64,000 nt of DNA from Gavia stellata. Its lineage: Eukaryota > Chordata > Aves > Gaviiformes > Gaviidae. The notes below the pieces were generated by a model. It saw nothing but the letters and a program-made list of their open reading frames with translations. It had not been told where the DNA came from and made no database searches. The stretch is from positions 3,224,001 to 3,288,000 of the forward strand of contig NC_082620.1 in NCBI RefSeq assembly GCF_030936135.1, read 5' to 3'. This document shows, one piece after another, positions 49,762-62,883 of this stretch. The stretch's first letter is position 1. Every line of letters begins with the position of its first letter. A program made the translations under genes and the position numbers.

Positions 49762-52700
49762 CTGCAAAGAAGAAAAAAAAAACAATTATTCACTTGAAGG
49801 TAAAAAAATAGTAACTAACAAATGTCCTCACCTGTTCTGTTTTGAGTGACCTTTAGAAGTCTTTCAGAAAAATGACTAGCGTAACATGTACAATTCATCT
49901 GTATTTAATTTAAACTGTTCTAAAAACCAAGCTGATGAAGGACCCTCTCACCCAGTTAAAAAAGATCATGCTGTAAATCAGATATTAGCGCTAAATGCCT
50001 GGCTTCTAGCTTTGGCCATTAAATGGCATATAAAAATATCCTTTAACAAGGCTTCAGAAGACTCATTGCCTTGCACTGGAACAGTGCAGGTCCCAATACT
50101 GAAGTTTAATTATAACTAACTTCACTTCAGTTCCAGTGCCGATACATGAAAGGTTTGCAGACATTTATGACAAGAGCGTTATCCTTCTGCGCACAGTAAA
50201 CCTGCTGAGCCTCCTTTTACCGCACACCTCCCTTGCCTTTAAAAAACAAAAAACAAGTTTAACCTGCTGCCTGGATCAGTAGCTAGAAAAGAGAAATTAG
50301 CTGTTTAACACAGGGGTGAAAGGTTAAGCAGCAAGCAGGTTTCCCCAGAGAGATTAGTCTGAGTGATGAATAGCGGAGGTAGAAAAGAGTGAGTTAAGAA
50401 TATTGAGAATTACGATGGCTGAAAAGGTTGATGTGTAAAAAAAAAAAACAACAGTAAGGAATGCAAAAGTGAAATTGATATTTCACACACAAACGCTTCT
50501 CCCCCACTGCTGATTTACTGCTGAAATGACCCTCATTATTTTTTTTAAAAATGCTGAAAAATTCAGAAAATTAAATACAAAAGCGTAACTACGGAAGAGT
50601 ACTAAATAGAGTAATCATGCTCTGACAACAACCCACAGCAGTAAACGTGTAGCTGTAAAAACTAAGACTCTCGTGCTGTCGGGTAGGTTCAAAATTACTA
50701 TTTTCTGAACCATTGCTTGTACAAATCTATCCACCGCTGTCCTAATACATTCTGCAAAATACGCCACTGTCCTTGAAATCAATGAAGATTGTCAGTACTA
50801 AGAGTTTTTGGTAGGTAAGAAAAGCTTGCCCTCTCCCAAACTACTGTTGGCTCTACCATTTAAGTAACACTTTTTGCACAAATTACTCTGAGCTATATCC
50901 AAATAAACCCATAGCTATAAATGGAATTTTAATAGCCAAAAAAAAAATGTCAAGAGGTCAGATCATGTTTTCTTTTTGTGGTATAAAAGAATAATTCAAG
51001 TAATTTTCTATTAATAGTCCTCTGAAAGATGGTATTCTGCACTGGACTTGTCTCTTCCCTGCCCTATGCCCCCTAGCCATGTCAGCTGACAAATGCCCGT
51101 GCTCCTACAAACTTGAGAAAGGCGTACGCACTTATTCAAGTTAACAACTTACATTTTCATTTACGTGCTGAGAAGAGCACAGCCATTCTAGTGAAAAAAA
51201 GGCCTGTAATGCACTTTGCCCTGCTCTAACCTTGGATAAAACTATGGGAAAGAATAATTGAATTGTGTTCCTTTAAGTAAAACAAAACAGACAAAACTGT
51301 GTATTTCAGCTTAGAAAAACCTAGGGGAAAGACAATGTTAACACAGTTACTGAAACTAGCAATTGCCCCTCAGTTTTCCATCAGAAGTCAAATGCTTCGG
51401 GGTAAGGTTTTGTCTTTGAAATAAGTTAAGTAGGCTGGAGAGTGGTATTTTTTATGAAGTGTCATAGAAAACTTAATTTTAAAATAGAGCAGCTTTATAG
51501 CCTGCAGAATAGCAGTCTTGTTCCTTCGGACCGGCACATAAAAGCAAGTACAGTATTTCACAGAGATCCTCGCTTTGACTCGGGTCAGACTTCCACTAGA
51601 AGTGGAGCCAGAGGAAACTTGCTGGCACACTGGCTTGCTTTGCTGCTTCTCCAGGGGGGAAAGAAGATTCGAAGGTGATTATCAGAATCCTTAATACTGT
51701 ATCACTGTCCTTAGCAATTGTCACAGCGGAGCTGAGAAACTTGAGAAGGTTTCGTATACCCACAAAAGCAGAACAGCTGTTTTCCTGATGTACAGCCCGC
51801 TATATGGGGCATAGCCATGGAGAGAGCTGAAGCGCTGAAAGCTACTGGAAGGTTCAGTGGAAGCAACTGGGTGATCAGACTACGGGGTTTGTATTTTCTC
51901 TGTAAGAACAACAGATTATATATCTGATTTTCCATACAAGATTTTTACTGGTGTCGTGTATATATTTTGAGGAATGGAAACAGAGGTCAGTGACTTAATG
52001 TGAAGCACAGAAACATTAGCTAATTTGTAGTCCAAGCTCTACATTTTGTTCTAAGTTTGAGTCATGCATCATTACCCATTTTCTCTTGCCAACTGTTACT
52101 TTCTTCTCTCTGTCTAGTTCTCAAAAACGGGTATTTAACCTTTTAAGATACTACTTCAAGATACTACTTTTTTTAAAAAAAACGTACTTCTACACTATTA
52201 AAAAGATCTCAAATTAATAAAATGAAAAATTAAATGAAACATGATCCAGTAGAACAAAGTAGAAGCAACCAGATCTCTGGAGAATTTGTGGGTTTTTTAA
52301 CAACATCAGGAAGTAATTACACAATATTTTCCAGAAGTGAAACAGTGAGCCTAACTGGAAAAAAATGTGGAAACATTTAGTTAGAACAGTAGAGCAAGGT
52401 ATTAAACCCCCTTTTATGGATTTAACTCTGAAGGAAAATATGCAAATAATCAGGTCTTTAAATGTGTTTCTGATTATGATACTAGGATAAAAGTCAGAGG
52501 CATCATTTTGTACTTATTTTCCATGACAAGAAACACTGTTTTCTTGTTGAATGATGTTCCTAATGGTGAAAGTCACAGTGAATGAACAGTGTGACTTGAT
52601 GACAAAAGCCCGCTGATCTGCTTATGGGGTACACTTGCAAAAAGTTGACAATTTGTTTTGGTCACAAATTGCTCTCTCTCAGTTCTCCCTACCTAAGAGC

Positions 52701-53682
52701 CAGACTGTGTATGTGTAAAGACCCTTAAATGAGATGAAAACAGGATAAGGAGAGTGGAAGATCACAGGGCCGCAAGCAAGTGGCAGATTATAAGCTCTTC
52801 CTCGCAGGCAGCTGAAGGTAGACTCTAGAGTGCGTGTGGCTTTCGGAGCCTGACCATTGGCACTGGTGAAATTCCTACACCCTGCTGAACCAGGACCTCC
52901 CTCCACGAGCTTCACCAGCAACTGTTTTAACTGCTTTGCCTTGGCAGATACTCTGACGGATAATAGATGCAAAACACAGTAGCTTACATACCCCACTGAA
53001 AACCGCTGTTCAGGTGACTGTGGTAGAGATGGGGTTAAGTAATGAATTACACCTCAAGACCCCACTCCAACAAACTGTAGAAACAAACGTACAGGTATCT
53101 TTCCCTGCATTCACTCTCTCTGCAGTTTTTTTCATACTCTCAAACCTGACCACTGATAACATTTATACACTTTTTTCACTTGCTTTCATGAACCTATATC
53201 CAGGGCATTCAAATGTAGATGCGCCCTTAGTGTATTACCCATGCAAATTTTTCAGTATTGCCTTCTCTGGAGGAAAAAAAATTAAATTTTGCAGGTTATC
53301 TTGGTCATTAAGTGTTAACGGCCCTAGCTTTCGTAATGATAGAAGGGGACCAGGGACATTAAAAGGAGCAGCAGTCAACAAACCAAGGCTCCGATTCTTC
53401 CCCGGCCTGCATGCGACACGCGCTCAATGGCAGGTAGCCACAAGTGAACCAAGGGAGCCCTGAGGCACCTGCAGTGATGTCTGTACGCAGCCAGTGGACA
53501 GGCCACTGTGGAAATCATCAGGTGCTCCTGCTGTGCTGCTGATCGGTACCAAGAGAAAACAAACGCAACGTATGTGCAAGCGTGTGCGTGTAAAAGAGTT
53601 TTAGTGCCTCATCCCCAAAGACGTGAAGATACAGTGGCAGCAAACAGAACAGCTTAAAGTAACTGTGTAAGTCAGTACTTAC
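49762..53682 (-). other. VPS13D: VPS13D intron between the two exons flanking NIQDEF
   Basis: This is a 3.9-kb intron with donor GTAAGT at its high-coordinate end. I see only AT-rich unique sequence with short A runs. No mobile element or RNA gene was recognised. Confidence 0.9.
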
Positions 53683-53814
53683 AACTCATCCTGGATGTTG
53701 TCAGTCAGTTTGAACAGCTGGTCTTGGCCTTCTGCTTCACTTTCTAAATAGCGGGGCAAGAGCCCTTGAGGTCCTCTACAGCAGCGTGGCTTTCTCACTC
53801 TCTCCGCTTGTGTC
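53683..53814 (-). CDS. VPS13D: VPS13D antepenultimate coding exon
   Basis: The exon follows acceptor TTTGGCATGCAG. One base completes a codon, 43 codons follow (TQAERVRKPRCCRGPQGLL to LFKLTDNIQDE), and two bases complete Phe in the next exon. It holds the basic, Cys-containing linker before the PH-like domain. Confidence 0.96.
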
Positions 53815-56800
53815 CTGCATGCCAAATAGATGCAGAGAAATGACTTAGTGCAACAGCAGCACTTTTCCTTCCACTTAAACCTGTCAGCACACAAAGTTGT
53901 ATTTATTTTGAAATACGAGGTATGACAAAGCCTGTAAAAATACAAGGTCTTCACAAATACAGCATATAGGTTCTGTAATACTTGATCTGGAAGACATGGT
54001 GTCTATTCATATAGTTTTACGTTTCAAAGAAACGTCTCTTGGTTTTCCCTACAATTAAGGGGCAGTGTGCTAAATTAATAGGAAGAAGCAACCTAAACTG
54101 AGTATACTGTCTGCAGATTTTGGGATCTATTTATCAGCAGAGTTTTACTGATTGGACCGTTTCTTCTCACTTCGCTACAGAAAATAAGAGTGCCATCAAC
54201 CTAGAGAGAGCTCACACCGATGGACAGTCAGTAGTTTGAAAATTGAAGGGTTATGGAAATAGGAACATGCAGCTAAGTTAAGACAAAAGAAAAATCCACA
54301 GTAATTAAGAGTTTCTGTAGTAGGGTTTAGCATACTTTACCTTGCTCAAGCACCTATTAAAAAATGACCATAATAAAAACCACACACTTGTGGCCTAACG
54401 GACATCAGAGATTGATACTGGCCACAGTGCTAAAGAACTGCAGGCTAGGTTCCTCCCTTAGCAGTATTTTGTTAAAAAATAATATTCTGAATTCCTTTAA
54501 GCTTTTGGAACGCCCTACCCCTGAAGAATTGTGTTACAGCCTGCCTAGCCCTGCTTTATTCTCCGTCCTTTCTCAACAGCATCACTCTGGGTCTGCTATA
54601 TGCTTTTTCATCTCTCTCTCAGGCTACTGCTTTTGTAATTTTCCAAGCCAAATGCACCATTTTTGATTAGTGCTCTCTACTTCCCATCTTGATGCTTTGT
54701 AAAGATCCTGTACAATGACCTGCTTCTATCCTTTTTGATCAGAAGACAGGAAAAATACCCCATGTAACAACACGTTTTCTTTTTAAGCTGCTTGGCAATA
54801 GTGCACAAGAGGACTTACTTGCCTTCTAAGCTTTGCTTTCTGCAGATGTTTTCTCTGGAGCCTTGTTTCTTTGTTACCTTTCCCTTTCAGCAGTCCTGTC
54901 CCAGACCTGGAACCCGTGCACCCTTTTAAAATTTGTTTTCCTTTGAGTCTTTGACACCCGTGCCTTTTAATGGTGACAGACATGGGTTTTGCCCCTTCCC
55001 TTCTTGGCTGCAGTAAATGTTACTGAAACAGACTCTCTTATATGTCATTCATGACTTACATCGTCTCTGCTGCTCTCCACTGGGTGACTGGCCTCTCGGT
55101 GTGTTTTGGCTATCATCGCTCCGTCTGGTATCAACACCCAAGGTACAGAAGCCAAAGATACTGGCTTTCCAGCACAGCAGTGAAAAACATCAGCCAAATT
55201 ATATTTGTAATACATTATGACTATCTGGTAAGTTCTGATTTTGTTAATGAGAATATTACATCCCTGACCTGTGTAACAAGTTTCAGTGGCTCAGAAGTGC
55301 TGCTTGTCACTGATCATCTTTGAGAGAAACTTCACTTCAGCTGAACTAGGGTTACGCTAAGATGGCAAGTCAGTTTGTCAGCAGGGAGGATGAAATGAAG
55401 AGTGGAAATTCGCCAACTAGAAGAATGCGAAACAGAGCAGGGGCTTAAGAAACCATAACAAACGTTGTCATTAATAGTGCCAGTAAAATGTTACCAGCCA
55501 AATTTTCAGTTTTACCTCTGCTGCCAGATGTTCTCACTGCTTTACCTGTCCTGCTGCACTGCTTCCCGTTTTGGTTAGCCATTCATTAGTTAATTACAGT
55601 GTTACGCAGCCAAGCTAAAACATGCCAGTATGAAAATTGCCATTTGCCGCATAAAGGTACTTAGTTTTCCTCATTTGTAAAAAGTGCCATGTCTTAAAAC
55701 TGTGTTCTTCCATTAGTAGCATTTCTCTGAATCAGAATAACCTGAACACCAGGTAAACAGATGACTTCCACAACCTACGTATGACTTGAAATTATTCAGC
55801 TGGGTAACAGCTGTACGCAGTGGTTAGAACTTCGCCATTAAGTACTATGTTGCTGGAGCAGGTCACCTCTCCTGCCCCTTGGATTTTCTAGATATAAACA
55901 GGATCCATCTGTACCAGGTACAGTTACGCGACACTGTATTATCTTTCTGAACCTACACCAAAGGTGAACCAATAAATGCCTGGTTTTACCTATTAGATTC
56001 TTACAAAGTAGTAAACAAAAGCACACGTTTGCCTTCATGAAATGCAAAATGTTGAGGCCAAGTTCCAAAGAAATAAAAAGGTTCCAACCAGTGTAATTCA
56101 CACCTTGCTCTTTGTCCTACTTCTGAACCTCCAAAAGCAGTAAAATGGCAAAATTTCACTTATCCAAGAAGCCCCCATTGCCTGTTAAATCTCTCTACAG
56201 CACCTGTAGCTTCTATTGACAAGTTCAAAGAGAGAACGTCTGAAGCGTCATCTACAGTTTTTAATTAACTATTGGCCAATCAGTAACTTTTTACTTGGAC
56301 ACTTCCCTGCTGTGCATTCAGGACAGTCAGACACCCATCCCTCTGGGAGGGAGCAACAACACTGCATAATGGTTTTTACATTAACCATCTTTCAGATAAA
56401 CATTCAACTAATAGTCTGTAGTACCGTGAGAGGAGGTGTCTGATGAAGCACTGCAACAAGATTAATGTAAAAACAAGGAAAGAACGGGGCCTTTTAATCG
56501 GACCCATTCCATAGAAACCAGAACGTTAGTGAACAGAGGTGTCTAACGTCTGGCTTAGAAGCAGGTCAGAGAGAAAGTACTAGTACTACAGAAGTTCCAG
56601 GCACCACAATGAATGTGTGGAAGGCTTGGCAATTTCTGAGTTGTGGGTTTGGTTGTGGGTTGTTTTTAGGTTTTGTTTTTAAATGGAAGAAGTACTTAAG
56701 AGTACAGTGCTTCCTGTCCCCTCTGCTCCTCCGCGCGAAAATGTTCATCCTGGTGATAAAAGGTAATTCTCATCTTGGTGATAAGAAGGTCAGCTGCTTT

Positions 56801-59800
56801 CCAACTAAGTGCCACTACAGCTAGCATAAATTGCATTGATTTAGTCCATCAGCCCCTTGGCAAACTGCTCTGTTTGGTCTGGACAGCTAAAAACATTCCA
56901 CACAACTTGATTTTTTTAATCTAAAAATTTGTTCTACTGTCTCAAGTTACCTTCTGTAAATAATAAGCAACACTGATGAAATACAAAAAGCTGAAGATTT
57001 GTAAAGCAGAATGAACAGTGGTGTGCCCACATCTGCGTTACATTAAACACGCACTCAACAGATTTACTGATTCTTTTTTAATAAGCACACAAAGGCAATG
57101 CAAGACAGAAATGCCCTCATGTCTACTAGTCACAGCAGGGAAGAGTGCTGCTGAATGAAGACACAAAGAGACTGGAAATGGTGTCAGAAGGTTGAGGCAC
57201 ACACTCCAGTCCCTCACTCTTCAGACAAAGCTGAACACTGGAGAATCTCACTGCAGATGACTGTGCACACTAAAAGCAGTTAACGGTGTTAATTGGTTGG
57301 CTTCTGCTTAACAGTTCACGGAATTCTTGTGATTCAGTTGACCAGTTTTAAGCCAGAAATTTTGTAATCAAACAGCTCACCGACCCACTGATGTAAGGAA
57401 GTTGTTCGGGTATTATCGGTGATAATTACTTACCAACTTAGACTGAAACAACTCTGCAAGAGACATCACATGTTTTACAGAATTACTTTTATCCTTGTTC
57501 CTTCGCTACACGTTTACCCCCTATGACGTTTACACTATTGGGTATGTGGACGTGATTCTTGTGGAGGTGCATAAATACACTGTTTCTGAGAACAGTAACT
57601 GTTACTCAGCTTTGAGTGTCTTTTTGACCTAAAAAATTCCCTTTAATTGTACCTAGATTGCTTTGACAAAAACATTAAAGAAAGAAAAATCAGAAGGTAT
57701 CAAGCTTTGTATATCAACAGATGATAGTCTGTGAAAACAAAACATTGCACTTCTAAAATGATACACAAATAAAAGTGTCTTTTTGCTATTACATCTTTCA
57801 GTTTTCTCAGTATCACACCTAGAATTATTATGCAGCATAAAACAACTTTAGGAAATTTAGCAACTTCTCCTGAGAAGAAAAAAGCAACAAGGAAAAACCC
57901 TATCACTGACACAGCAATGGCTACAACTTCTCATTTAAAATGTGTATCTGTGGAATTTCTAATCTGTCCTCTTGGTAAGAGAGCCGCAGGGGCAACTACG
58001 AATCTGTTCAAAAAGCCCGAATTCAGCATGCATACAGGTCTTGATTCGTAATGGGAAGAGATCAAGGACACCCCAAATCCTGCACAAACCACAGCTCTAA
58101 GCGCAAGGAGATGCAATTCTGACATCTCTTCAGAGAGACTTCACCTGCTGTACCTGCCTGTCACCAAAACCCCAAGTCCACTCCCGCTGACAAACACGGG
58201 TGTGCCAACCAGCCCTGTAAGGCCTCCAAAGAGATCTCTGGCCACAGGCTCTCCCCTCTAGTAATATTGTACTCTCTAGTAATACTCTAGTAATAATTTT
58301 CTTCAGCTAGACCCAGGTCTTGCTGCCAAAACTTCCAGCAACTGTCATCAATGTGTCGCACTCATAAAGGTGTTGCACTTTAACAACCTCATCATTCCAA
58401 CCCATATAAAGCAGTAACTTACTGGTTCTGGTATAGCTCAAATTCTGTCAGTGTTTCCATTGTAAACTTGTTTTTTCAGGTTTGTATAAAATTTATTGAT
58501 AAAAGCCTGCTCTGGGCTGTAACTTGGCATACTGACTTTCAGCCTGGGAACAATTTTTATCCCCTTGAAATAATTATAAAACAACCTCCGTTCAAACAAA
58601 GGAAAATTGGCAGGTAATACAAGCCTATGAAACAATGCAATTGCTGCTAATATTTTGAAGAAATAATATCAAACCTGTTACTTACTTGGCTACAGGAAAA
58701 GTCTGCTTCATAAATACAGGGAGTGCTTTGTCTGAAGAGGCTTTAGTGCATTTCAGATATTAAGAAGTGACTTAATCGGGTAAGTTAAAGGAGGAATAGC
58801 CTTACATCTTCTGTCATAAAATACGCAAAAACTAAAATACCTGCTACAGTTGCTCAAGACGGAACTGCACCTGCAGCCTTCTGTAAGTACCACCATCCCA
58901 TGCACATGATTTCCACAGAATGCAGAATGAAGACAGTACTTGTCTCATAGCCGTGTAATGGGAGGACACGGTGTAAAGCCTACTCAGAAGTGCCAGGATC
59001 AATTAAATGCCTTATCAATGGATACCTTAAAAACTATCCTAGAAGTTCAGCCACCACAGCAACCAACTACAGCTGAGGCAGTCGTACCACAGGTTCATAA
59101 GGATAAAAAATGAACGCAAACGTATGCCATTTCTGGTATGGACTGTGTTTCGTATCACACCTTCGCAAAATACTAAAAATGCACTGTTTCCACAATTCTT
59201 TCCTCACTGATGTACTTAGTTTCAAACATTGAACCCTTGCGATAAGCAGCAACGTCCTGAGCATAAGCGGCCAGACAGCATTATTTTTTATGTGCTAGTT
59301 CTCTGCGTCTGAGAACATTAAATGACTCTGGCCCAATTTCAGAAAAACCTATGGCAATCTAGATTTCATGTTCCGTTGCGACTCTGCTGGCAGATGGTAA
59401 CGCTGTATTTCCAAGGGTGAGTACAGCTGCCCCCTCCCCAGTGTTGGGCTTCAGGGGTGCAGCTCCCATTAGGCAGATAATTTCTTGAAGACTTGATGCC
59501 TGAACCCCGAGATTTGGCACAGCTCTGCGATGGAATTCATGCACTGATTCAGACATAGATGCTTTTAAGGTGTGTTAAAAACGCACACGCAGTGCAGTCA
59601 GTCTGAGTGTTGGACTTGGCATTAGAATGTCTCAGTTAGATGCAAGAATGTGTAAAATCGTAAGCCAGACAGCTCCCTGCTGACTGCCTATCTGAGGAAG
59701 CTTATATGCACCGTTTATTCCAGCAAATGCATGGAATATATTGTGCTTGTTAAATGTGTTCCCAAAATGCTAGTTTCAGGCAGAAACATGCAAATAAATG

Positions 59801-61620
59801 GTGCCTAGGGTTAAAACCTCCCACTTACAGTCAAATCCCTCCTCTTTTGAGGGATCTACCAGCTCAGATGCTGAAGACCTTTATCTGACCCAATATACTT
59901 TTAGGAGAACTACAGCATGCTGAAGAAGCAACTGTTTATCATGTAGGCTGTTCCGGCCTACTTCTTAGAGATGTAGCTCTTCTCCCCGCTTCCCCTTTCT
60001 TTTGTATGCAAGATCAAAACAAAACTGAAAACTATTCATTTGGTTTACGACTGTATACAACTTCTTCAGGCTCCAAGTTCAAAAGGAAGTGAGAAAAGCT
60101 TAATTAAGACATCAAGAACCACTTCTTTAAAAACAGCAGAACAGCAGATGTACTCACCCAAATGGCACATTCTTATGACATCCATATTACAAATCCAGGA
60201 CCTGCATAAGCTGTATGCGCTTGCATACTAGACGACTGTGCATCAACCAGTCTTCAACCTTTGGCACTTGCTCCACCTCTGACTGTAATAGCTGTGCAGC
60301 TAACCAACACTTTTCCAAGCATTTTGATAGCAAGCTTAAGAAGTTAACAAAATGTAACCCTGCCATCTCGGTTTCCAATTTCTCCCAGACTCTTCCTGTA
60401 CTGATCACAGAGTGATGACTAGAGCTGTCACCTTAAAGTTCCCTGTTGCACAAACGTGTTGAAAAATGCTCCCAGTCACCTTCTGATTCCATGTAAAAGA
60501 TAGGGTGCTTAGCAGGGATTTCTTGCAAACACCCGTCTGAAAAACACGAGCTGAACATGCCTTAGTGAAGATTAAAGCGCCCAGGGCCGTAACATTACTG
60601 CGCCTCGGGGCACAGCGCGAGGTCTTACAACTTCTGAATACAGTCTGCTGACCGGCAGGGCAGTGTAGCAGATGGACCATCAGTCTTATTTCTGTGCTCC
60701 CGTTTATAATGGTCCCATCAAACACCACCAATGCTGGCCAAGCAATGCCCACTTGTTGTAAAAGCGAACATGGTCACCTTACTTCGAGTGTAACAGAGAT
60801 GTTTCCACACTATACTCCTATCTTTCTGGGAAAGCAAATCCTCTTTGGAGAAGAAAGCGAACAGGGGCCCTGGCCCAGCACCAGGACACAAACTGCTAGG
60901 TGTGCCTCAAGAGCTACGTGAAATGACCTGTGATGACTCTATGTTTTCTCTTCAGACCCTCCTTTATATACTTACTTCTCAGCCAGCACAACACAAGCAG
61001 GGCAGCAGCAGGCACAGCAAAGCCCTCTAGCACAAACTTCACCGAACTAAAAGCTACTCAGAAAGTGTGTTTTGATATTTAAAGTTAGGAGTTGCAAGAA
61101 CAATTCAAATCAACTGGCTGTACTTACAAAACTGATAAAGAGCGTTCCACATGTTAACAGCAACATTAGGTGAAAAAATTATCTATAAAAATACCAGCCA
61201 CATGCTAAATGAGGTGACATCAAGGCAATAAATAGCTCCATCTGTATGAAACAGTTTGTAGAACAACCCAGAAGACATCTCTGAACAAAAAAGTAACTAA
61301 CTATGGATAAAGTAGGACTGAAAAAAAAGTGGGCTGGGTTTTTTTTTTGGTAAAAAACCCATCAGTTTTACATATTTTTCTCAGATCACTTTATAAATCT
61401 GCTGCGCATTAGAAATCAGACACACATGTATTTTTTCCAAGTAAAGAAAGTTGAAGGTTTACATTTTTAATAGCAATGTGACTATTTCTGAATGGCAGCA
61501 GTATATATTACATGCAGTGTGAGAGGGTTAAACAGGACAGCCTCAACTCTTTATAAACTTTTGCCCTCTGGATATGTACTCATTGGCTGCTGTACAAGAC
61601 TTGAGCTGTATTACACGCCT

Positions 61621-61900
61621 TAACGATATGGTTCAACTGTCGGTCAGGCTCGGGGCCTGGCAATAGGCCAGACCGCAATCAATGGGACACAAACCTCCCC
61701 CTTTCAGATCATCACGAAGGCTCATATTATCTCCTTTTTGTCGTGCTGGTTAAATTTATGGAGCAGAACCCCGAAGCTGCATTCCTTGGCTTGGGCCGGC
61801 CCACGCGGGCCTCCCTTTGTTTGGTACTGTAAGCGAGGCGTGCTTTGGAGGATTGCAGGGTTGTTAGTTCAGGCACTGACTGTTTGCTCATGACTGAAAT
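61621..61900. promoter_or_regulatory. Candidate conserved regulatory element in a VPS13D intron
   Basis: The patch stands out from AT-rich intron by its GC content and dense non-repetitive motifs. It has a palindromic NFI-type site, TGGC-AATAG-GCCA at 61658-61670, a GGGCCGGCCC palindrome at 61793-61802, a TTTATGG core near 61756, and the SOX/TCF-like CCTTTGTTTGG near 61815. There is no convincing open frame. Conservation is inferred, not measured. Confidence 0.3.
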
Positions 61901-62760
61901 GAAAAGAGTTCAGGGGAAGGGCAAAAGGACAGCACAAGTGTAAAACCCCATCCCAGCAGGCCCTGGGCTCCCATCTACAGGCTCCGGACTAGGACTGAAC
62001 AGAAAACCGCACCGTTAACGGCCGAGGCAAAAATCCATCTAGCGACAGGTAAACAGCCTGGCGGTGCGTTAGCACATACCTTGCCGCAAGGTCCCTCACT
62101 TTCCAGTAAGCCCGTAATTACTACATAAATACGCACCTCAACTAATCTGGCTTAAAATACTGCTTAGAAGTGGGATTAGTTTTAAAGCAATGCTGTATCT
62201 TTTAATTTGAAAATATAACCTGTCAGTACAAACAGCACCACCTGGCCAGCCGCATGGTTTAGCATTTCTACTGTTTTAAACTCATGGAGGAACCTCAGAG
62301 AACCTGATGCCGTGATATTTTATGCTTGGGAGAAAGACGTAGGAAGTAATTCTAGTAAGACACAAAACTACTGGAAATGCAGTATACAGAGGAGAGAAGA
62401 CTTTCATGTTGTATGTAACGGGCGTTTCCTACATCTTTATATTTGGTCTCAGAGTAGAAAAAGTCCCCTTTGGGTACACTCAGATACTCCCTCCTCAAAG
62501 CTTTATTACTGTGGTAATTAAAGGCCACTTCTTGATACAGGTCACAAAATTAAGGATGTAAAGAAACCTTTAACATGATCTGAAGTCAAAACCATCTGGT
62601 GTGAAAGCAAATGGAAAGACAACTTGAAAGATGGTATTCCAAATACCCAGAAGAGAAACAAATACATACATGGAAAACCACAAGGACTCTTACTGATCAT
62701 GCACATACTATAAAGGTACCTGTGTACTCATTCTTCGGTACAGAAAATATCTCTGCTTAC

Positions 62761-62883
62761 CTCCATCAGTGTAGACCAGTAAAACGCACTCCCAGAAAGC
62801 TGCCCTAGACCTGCTGTACCAGACTTCACCCCTTCGGCACAAGCAGCAGGTATTTCAGGACGTGAGGTCATAAAGCTGCTGTG
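62761..62883 (-). other. Exon-like open segment, minus strand, within VPS13D intron
   Basis: There are 41 open codons in phase 0 between a moderate acceptor (CTCACCAG) and a strong donor (GATGGAG/GTAAGC). The peptide includes GVKSGTAGLGQLSGSAFYW. It could be an unrecognised VPS13D exon, another transcript's exon, or chance. Its end phase (0) does not fit the exon beginning at 53814, which needs two leading bases. Confidence 0.12.

Larger units (their letters stand above)
48553..53814 (-). other. VPS13D: VPS13D gene, last three coding exons (intermembrane lipid transfer protein)
   Basis: VPS13D is an essential, roughly 4,400-residue bridge-like lipid transfer protein acting at ER contacts with mitochondria and peroxisomes and needed for mitochondrial morphology and clearance. 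This window encodes the final 167 residues. Three exons of 132, 241 and 132 bases join in phase on the minus strand. The sequence reads TQAERVRKPRCC, then LFKKLTD-like LFKLTDNIQDE, then FIAVEDIDSYCVLISSKAVY, then VKVKSEVLAVKLCQEINYAK, ending NQEQLELDS. This matches the C-terminus of human VPS13D as I recall it. The segment is the C-terminal PH-like domain and the short tail after it. No break is seen. Upstream exons lie beyond the right edge, implying an intron longer than 10 kb. Confidence 0.96.

Noticed and set aside
48685..53682. SNORA59-type H/ACA snoRNA expected in a VPS13D 3' intron by analogy with human
   Set aside because: I could not find a convincing hairpin, H box, hairpin and ACA arrangement on the minus strand by eye. 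A covariance-model scan would decide it.
58438..58635. 65-codon minus-strand frame with balanced composition (RLVLPANFPLFERRLFYNYF)
   Set aside because: The composition looks protein-like, but there are no splice borders fitting VPS13D and no recognised family.
60974..61064. Minus-strand hydrophobic open segment (FAVPAAALLVLCWLR) before a GTAAGT donor
   Set aside because: The acceptor (GCTTTTAG) is weak, and the hydrophobicity comes from a CTG-rich stretch that is hydrophobic in more than one frame.
62047..62086. Segment ending LAA with donor AAG/GTATGT that would join in phase to the VPS13D exon at 53814
   Set aside because: The required frame has a TAA just upstream with no acceptor between the stop and the segment, so no complete exon can be drawn.
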